A program made the translations under genes and the position numbers. This document shows positions 7,042-10,387 of a stretch of 10,387 nucleotides of DNA, piece by piece; positions within the stretch are counted from its first letter, which is position 1; each line of letters begins with the position of its first letter. Source of the stretch: Propionibacteriaceae bacterium. GTDB taxonomy: Bacteria > Actinomycetota > Actinomycetes > Propionibacteriales > Propionibacteriaceae. Below the pieces are notes generated by a model. It was not told the origin of the DNA. It did not search any database and saw nothing but the letters and a program-made list of their open reading frames with translations. The stretch covers positions 13,188 to 23,574 of the forward strand of contig PMBM01000027.1 of assembly GCA_003153855.1 (NCBI GenBank). Reading direction: 5' to 3'.

Positions 7042-8502
7042 ATGACAGCAGTGGGTCTGGGGCAGCGGCATGACGCGCTCACCATCACGTGGACGCTCCC
7101 ACGCTACCGCACGAAGATTATTCACACGCTCACGCTGGTGGTTGGCGACACGCTGGCGATCGCCGGCGCTGCTCTGATTGCGCTCCTCGGCCGGGACCGG
7201 CTGGTGGTCTTCGGTCCGGCGCCGCATCTCATCGGAACCATCCTTCCCATCGCCGCACTGTTCGTGAGCGTGTGGCTCCTGATGCTCGCCGGAGTCGGCG
7301 CCTACCAGATCGAGAAGGTCGGGGTCGGCAGCGCCGAGTTCAACGCCATGCTCCTCGGGACCTTCTTCGCGGCCGGCGCCCTCGGAGTCGCCGCCTACCT
7401 CACCGCGTACGACCTCTCGCGGGGCTTCTTCGTCCTGCTCTTCGCAGTGGGGCTGCCCCTTCTTCTCGTGGAGCGGTTCCTCTCGCGTCGCTTCATCCGC
7501 ATCTTCCGCAGCCGAGGCATGCTGTGCGCGCCGGTCATCCTCGTGGGCGACCACGCGCATGTCGACGAGATCGCCGCGGTCCTCCGCAGGGCCACGTTCC
7601 TCGGCTACAGGATCGTCGGCGTCCTCAGCCCGACAGCCGACGACGAGACGCCGTCGGGTCTGCCGATCCTGGGTTCGCTCGAGGACATCCTTCCCGCGCT
7701 CCGAGCCACGGCCGCCCAGGCAGTCATCTTCACCGACGGTGCGCTGCCGTCGGCCAGCGCGTTCAACCGTCTGGCTCGCCAGCTCGAGGACCAGGACGCT
7801 CAGCTCGTGGTCGTCCCCGGTCTGACCGACGTGTCGGCGGGCCGGATGAACCTGCGTCCCGTGGGCGGGCTCCCCCTGGTCTACGTGGAGAGTCCCCGTG
7901 CGCTGCTGGCCATGCGCTGGAGCAAGCGGCTCTTCGACATCGTCGGTGCTGCAACGGCTCTCGTGCTCGCCGCACCCGTGATGGCAGTCATCGCTCTGGC
8001 CATCAAGATCGAGGACCGTGGACCCGTGGTCTTCAAGCAGATCCGCGTCGGGCTCAAGGGCGAGCCGTTCAGCTTCTACAAGTTCCGTTCGATGGCCGTG
8101 GATGCGGAGCAGCGTCTCCCTCAGCTGCAGAACGAGCTCAACGGCGTCCTGTTCAAGATCAAGAGCGACCCTCGGGTCACCCGCGTCGGCCGGCTCATCC
8201 GGCGTCTCTCCCTGGACGAGCTGCCGCAGCTGCTGAACGTCCTCCAAGGCCAGATGAGCCTCGTGGGGCCGCGGCCAGCCCTACCTCGCGAGGTCGCGCA
8301 GTACCAGCAGGACGTGCATCGGCGGCTCGACGTACGTCCGGGACTGACCGGCCTCTGGCAGGTGTCCGGTCGATCCGACCTCTCGTGGGACGACACGGTG
8401 CGCCTCGACCTCTACTACGTCGACAACTGGTCGTTGCTCCAGGACCTCATGATCCTGACCCGTACGGTCGGAGCGGTCCTGAACCCTCGGGGTGCCTATT
8501 GA
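7042..8502 (+). CDS. Polyprenyl-phosphate sugar-1-phosphate transferase (exopolysaccharide initiating transferase)
   Basis: The 486-residue membrane protein transfers a sugar-1-phosphate from a nucleotide sugar to undecaprenyl phosphate, the first step of lipid-linked polysaccharide assembly at the inner face of the membrane. It has four N-terminal hydrophobic segments (about 29-50, 63-85, 100-120, 128-146), a CoA-binding-like Rossmann domain at about 163-270 ([14 protein letters not shown]), a further hydrophobic segment at about 300-322 after SKRLFD, and the bacterial sugar transferase domain. Catalytic-domain motifs are KFRSM at 347-351, the DE dyad D392-E393 in [20 protein letters not shown] with P410-R-P412, and [13 protein letters not shown]. 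This is the WbaP/CpsE-like long form and length is normal. ATG 7042 is preferred over a GTG at 6946 in the same frame: it follows a G6 tract by 4 nt, and the 32 extra residues look unrelated to the family. The transferred sugar cannot be told from the sequence. First gene of the plus-strand cluster. Confidence 0.95.
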   Translation: MTAVGLGQRHDALTITWTLPRYRTKIIHTLTLVVGDTLAIAGAALIALLGRDRLVVFGPAPHLIGTILPIAALFVSVWLLMLAGVGAYQIEKVGVGSAEFNAMLLGTFFAAGALGVAAYLTAYDLSRGFFVLLFAVGLPLLLVERFLSRRFIRIFRSRGMLCAPVILVGDHAHVDEIAAVLRRATFLGYRIVGVLSPTADDETPSGLPILGSLEDILPALRATAAQAVIFTDGALPSASAFNRLARQLEDQDAQLVVVPGLTDVSAGRMNLRPVGGLPLVYVESPRALLAMRWSKRLFDIVGAATALVLAAPVMAVIALAIKIEDRGPVVFKQIRVGLKGEPFSFYKFRSMAVDAEQRLPQLQNELNGVLFKIKSDPRVTRVGRLIRRLSLDELPQLLNVLQGQMSLVGPRPALPREVAQYQQDVHRRLDVRPGLTGLWQVSGRSDLSWDDTVRLDLYYVDNWSLLQDLMILTRTVGAVLNPRGAY

Positions 8503-8538
8503 CCTGTGGGCAAAGGAACGCCTAGGACTGCATCAGAC

Positions 8539-8569
8539 GCTCTGTCCCCTGCTCTTGCAGGGGGAGAGC
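8539..8569 (+). promoter_or_regulatory. Strong hairpin in the gap after the sugar transferase gene (attenuator or terminator-like)
   Basis: GCTCT (8539-8543) pairs with AGAGC (8565-8569), and CCCCTGC (8546-8552) pairs with GCAGGGG (8557-8563) across a TCTT loop. A GT/G internal irregularity lies between the two stems. The 12 perfect pairs make this the strongest structure seen in the window. It begins 36 nt after the sugar transferase stop. No T-run follows, so it is not a textbook intrinsic terminator, although terminators in GC-rich actinobacteria often lack one. It ends directly at an ATG at 8570 and covers the purine-rich sequence before it. Confidence 0.55.
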
Positions 8570-8677
8570 ATGCACGAAGAACATCTCGGGGGGATGGACA
8601 TGGCCGGAAGCACGAGCGCTCTCCGGGGGTTGTCCGTGCCTGACTCGACTCTGGTAGGAGAGGCATGGACAAGCTGA
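8570..8677 (+). CDS. Candidate small ORF (35 codons; alternative start 8600, 25 codons), doubtful
   Basis: An ATG at 8570 follows GGGGGAGAG; a second in-frame ATG at 8600 follows GGGGGG (8588-8593) by 6 nt. Both lead to a TGA at 8675-8677 that overlaps the start of the oxidoreductase gene by 13 nt, an arrangement that would allow translational coupling. The product would be small and hydrophilic (ending LVGEAWTS), with no recognisable domain, signal peptide or run of a single amino acid such as classical attenuator leaders have. It fills a gap that otherwise has no gene. Chance is the likeliest explanation. Confidence 0.15.
   Translation: MHEEHLGGMDMAGSTSALRGLSVPDSTLVGEAWTS
8604..8626 (+). 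promoter_or_regulatory. Second hairpin in the gap before the oxidoreductase gene
   Basis: CCGGAAGC (8604-8611) pairs with GCT (8618-8620) and, past a bulged C at 8621, TCCGG (8622-8626). The loop is ACGAGC. This gives 8 bp with one bulge. It lies 38 nt before the oxidoreductase ATG, whose own ribosome binding site (AGGAG at 8656-8660) stays unpaired. Together with the hairpin at 8539-8569 it makes the 162-nt gap unusually structured. Confidence 0.4.
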
Positions 8678-9708
8678 GGGTTGCCGTCATCGGAGCGGGC
8701 TACTGGGGTCCCAACCTCGTACGAAACCTCCGCAACAGCCCCGACTGGGATCTGGTCGCCGTCTGCGACCTCGACCCCGCGCGTGCGGCGAAGGTCATCG
8801 GGGACCGCTCGACGGTCGCCATCGAGACCGACGTGTCCCGGCTCCTGGAGCGGGAAGACCTGGACGCCGTGGCGATCGCCACGCCGCCGCGAACCCACGC
8901 CGCGATCGCGATCGCGGCGCTCGAGGCCGGCAAGCACGTCCTGGTGGAGAAGCCGCTGGCATCCAACCTGGAGGACGCGCGGCGGATGGTCGAGGTGGCC
9001 GCGGCGCAGAACCGGGCGCTGATGCTCGACCACACCTTCTGCTACACGCCTGCCGTGAGGCACATCCGCCAGATGATCTCCGACGGCGTGATCGGCGACG
9101 TGCTGTTCGTCGACTCCGTACGCATCAACCTGGGGCTCGTGCAACCGGACGTCAACGTCTTCTGGGACCTCGCTCCCCACGACCTGTCCATTCTCGACTT
9201 CATCCTGCCGTCGGGCCTCGACGTCGGCCCCGTGACGGCGACGGGGGCGGACCCCCTCGACACCGGACAGATCTGCGTCGGGCACGCCACGCTGCCGCTG
9301 CCCGGGGGCGGGATCGCCAACATCAGCGTGAACTGGCTCTCCCCGACCAAGATCCGATCGTTCGTGGTCGGGGGACGCAACCGCACGCTCGTCTGGGACG
9401 ACCTCAACCCCATGCAGCGTGTGGCCCTGTACGACCGCGGGGTCGAGGTGACGAAGCGTCCGGACGACCTCGCCGAGCGCAAGCAGGTCAACGTCTCGTA
9501 CCGCATGGGCGACATCCACGTGCCAGCGCTGCGAGAGGCGGAGGCACTCGGGCTCATGGTTGCGGAGTTCGCGGCAGCGATCCGCGAGGAGCGCGCACCG
9601 CTCACGGACGGTCACTCCGGCATGCGCGTCCTGTCCGTGCTGCACGCGATCGACGAGAGCCTGGCCACAGGGCAACCGGTCGCGCCGCACAAGGAGGTCA
9701 CCGTATGA
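8665..9708 (+). CDS. Gfo/Idh/MocA-family NAD(P)-dependent sugar oxidoreductase
   Basis: This 347-residue cytosolic enzyme has the two-domain Gfo/Idh/MocA build: an N-terminal Rossmann domain and a C-terminal alpha/beta domain. Visible motifs are GAGYWGPN at residues 10-17 (nucleotide binding), EKP at 95-97 (catalytic lysine K96 and cofactor contacts), and WDLAPHDLSI at 167-176, where D168 and H172 are the expected proton-relay residues. Members with the GYWGPN signature are common in polysaccharide clusters, where they oxidise or reduce nucleotide-sugar hydroxyl/keto groups (for example the WbpB/WlbA type acting on UDP-N-acetylglucosaminuronate). That specificity is only a possibility here. 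ATG 8665 is supported by AGGAG at 8656-8660 and by the early glycine-rich motif. The gene's TGA (9706-9708) overlaps the next ATG, so the two are translationally coupled. Confidence 0.93.
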   Translation: MDKLRVAVIGAGYWGPNLVRNLRNSPDWDLVAVCDLDPARAAKVIGDRSTVAIETDVSRLLEREDLDAVAIATPPRTHAAIAIAALEAGKHVLVEKPLASNLEDARRMVEVAAAQNRALMLDHTFCYTPAVRHIRQMISDGVIGDVLFVDSVRINLGLVQPDVNVFWDLAPHDLSILDFILPSGLDVGPVTATGADPLDTGQICVGHATLPLPGGGIANISVNWLSPTKIRSFVVGGRNRTLVWDDLNPMQRVALYDRGVEVTKRPDDLAERKQVNVSYRMGDIHVPALREAEALGLMVAEFAAAIREERAPLTDGHSGMRVLSVLHAIDESLATGQPVAPHKEVTV

Positions 9709-10387
9709 CGTCGTTGAAGGGCGCAACCGCTCTCGTGACGGGCGGTGCAGGGACGATCGGATCGACGGTCGTCGACCAGCTGCTCGCTGCGGGAGTCGGC
9801 GAGATACGCGTGCTCGACAACCTGGTCCGTGGCCGAAGGGCTAACATCGCCGACGCTCTCGCGGACCCTCGTACGCGACTCGTCGAGGGCGACATCCGGG
9901 ACCGCGACCTCGTCCACGACCTCACGCTCGGCAGCGACCTGGTCTTCCACCTCGCTGCGATCCGGATCACGCAGTGCGCCGAGGAACCGCGACTGGCCAA
10001 CGAGGTGCTCATCGACGGGACGTTCAACGTCGTCGAGGCGGCGGCGGAGCATCACGTCGGCAAGATCGTCGCGTCGTCCTCGGCGTCGGTGTACGGACTG
10101 GCCGAGGAGTTCCCCACCACCGAACGCCACCATCCGTGGGACAACGACACGTTCTACGGCTGGGCGAAGGTGATGAACGAGGGGATGCTGAAGAGCTTCC
10201 GCGCGATGCAGGGGCTGGACTACGTCGCGCTGCGCTACTTCAACGTGTACGGACCACGCATGGACATCCATGGCCTGTACACGGAGGTTCTGATCCGGTG
10301 GATGCAGCGCATCGCGGCCGGGCAGCCGCCGCTGATCTTCGGCGACGGGGCGCAGACGATGGACTTCGTCTACACGACCGACATCGC
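9705..10387 (+). CDS. NAD-dependent epimerase/dehydratase (extended SDR), 3' truncated by the window end
   Basis: The frame stays open to the end of the window, giving 227 residues of an extended SDR of the sugar-nucleotide epimerase/dehydratase family (UDP-glucose 4-epimerase-like). Motifs are TGGAGTIG at residues 12-19 for NAD binding, FHLAA, the SSSASVYG segment at 124-131 with the catalytic Ser/Thr position, and the catalytic pair Y151-G-W-A-K155. LRYFNVYGPR follows, then IFGDG.QTMDFVYT.DIA, typical of the substrate-binding half. The glycine-rich motif has Thr where most relatives have Phe (TGGAGFIG). The ATG overlaps the oxidoreductase stop (ATGA), and AAGGAGG at 9691-9697 is a strong ribosome binding site. 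The enzyme likely changes a nucleotide sugar for the same glycan. Whether it is a 4-epimerase or a 4,6-dehydratase cannot be settled without the C-terminus. Confidence 0.93.
   Translation, partial: MTSLKGATALVTGGAGTIGSTVVDQLLAAGVGEIRVLDNLVRGRRANIADALADPRTRLVEGDIRDRDLVHDLTLGSDLVFHLAAIRITQCAEEPRLANEVLIDGTFNVVEAAAEHHVGKIVASSSASVYGLAEEFPTTERHHPWDNDTFYGWAKVMNEGMLKSFRAMQGLDYVALRYFNVYGPRMDIHGLYTEVLIRWMQRIAAGQPPLIFGDGAQTMDFVYTTDI

Noticed and set aside
7019..7060. Known c-di-AMP (ydaO) riboswitch, suggested by GGGGGAACC
   Set aside because: Only this short match is present; the other conserved ydaO segments (such as the CCCGAACCCG-like block) are absent and the match sits next to the start codon.
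7027..8247. Long minus-strand ORF (about 406 codons) opposite the sugar transferase gene
   Set aside because: Low-complexity Glu/Asp/Arg/His-rich product with no motif; mirror of the GC-biased codons of the sugar transferase.
8503..8530. Known c-di-GMP-I (GEMM) riboswitch, suggested by GTGGGCAAAGG
   Set aside because: The remaining conserved core and the tetraloop-receptor arrangement are not found in the 162-nt gap.
8560..8629. G-quadruplex from clustered G-runs
   Set aside because: Only three G5-6 runs with 23 nt and 31 nt between them; the loops are too long for a convincing quadruplex.
8533..9726. Long minus-strand ORF (about 397 codons) opposite the oxidoreductase gene
   Set aside because: The sense frame carries GAGYWG, EKP and WDLAPHD motifs, while the antisense product has none and is Arg/Val/Asp rich.

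Overview
The window is GC-rich (strong G/C bias at third codon positions, many GTC/CTC/GCG codons, GTG start codons). It reads as the chromosome of a high-GC actinobacterium, possibly Nocardioidaceae or a relative. That placement is an inference from composition and protein style, not a demonstrated identity.

Layout. (1) Positions 1-1132, plus strand: the C-terminal half of a short-type 6-phosphogluconate dehydrogenase, followed after 3 nt by a short-chain dehydrogenase/reductase. (2) Positions 1176-6683, minus strand: one very large gene for a 1835-residue secreted mosaic protein. It carries a signal peptide, an N,N-dimethylformamidase-large-subunit-like domain, one Ig-like domain, four copies of a DUF4082-like domain and six Big_5-type Ig-like domains, four of them in tandem. 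(3) Positions 6684-7041: a divergent intergenic region with an AT-rich patch, palindromes and two potential hairpins, one of which encloses the ribosome binding site of the next gene. (4) Positions 7042-10387, plus strand: the start of an exopolysaccharide or glycan biosynthesis operon. It contains a polyprenyl-phosphate sugar-1-phosphate transferase (initiating transferase), a 162-nt structured gap, a Gfo/Idh/MocA oxidoreductase, and an ATGA-overlapping NAD-dependent sugar epimerase/dehydratase that runs off the window.

How the genes fit together. The initiating transferase would load the first sugar phosphate onto undecaprenyl phosphate at the membrane. The oxidoreductase and epimerase/dehydratase are nucleotide-sugar tailoring enzymes, as found in clusters making amino or uronic sugars. 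The giant secreted protein is transcribed divergently from the same control region, so it is a plausible partner of the glycan: a matrix protein, or an enzyme acting on the glycan or on its substituents. The 6PGDH/SDR pair is metabolic and looks unrelated to the cluster.

The most interesting items are: the giant DMFase-like/DUF4082 protein with a candidate Tyr-Tyr-Glu iron site; G6 tracts beside translation starts; and two leader segments whose C-run/G-run hairpins end directly at an ATG, which suggests RNA-level control. No mobile element, CRISPR array, tRNA or rRNA was seen.
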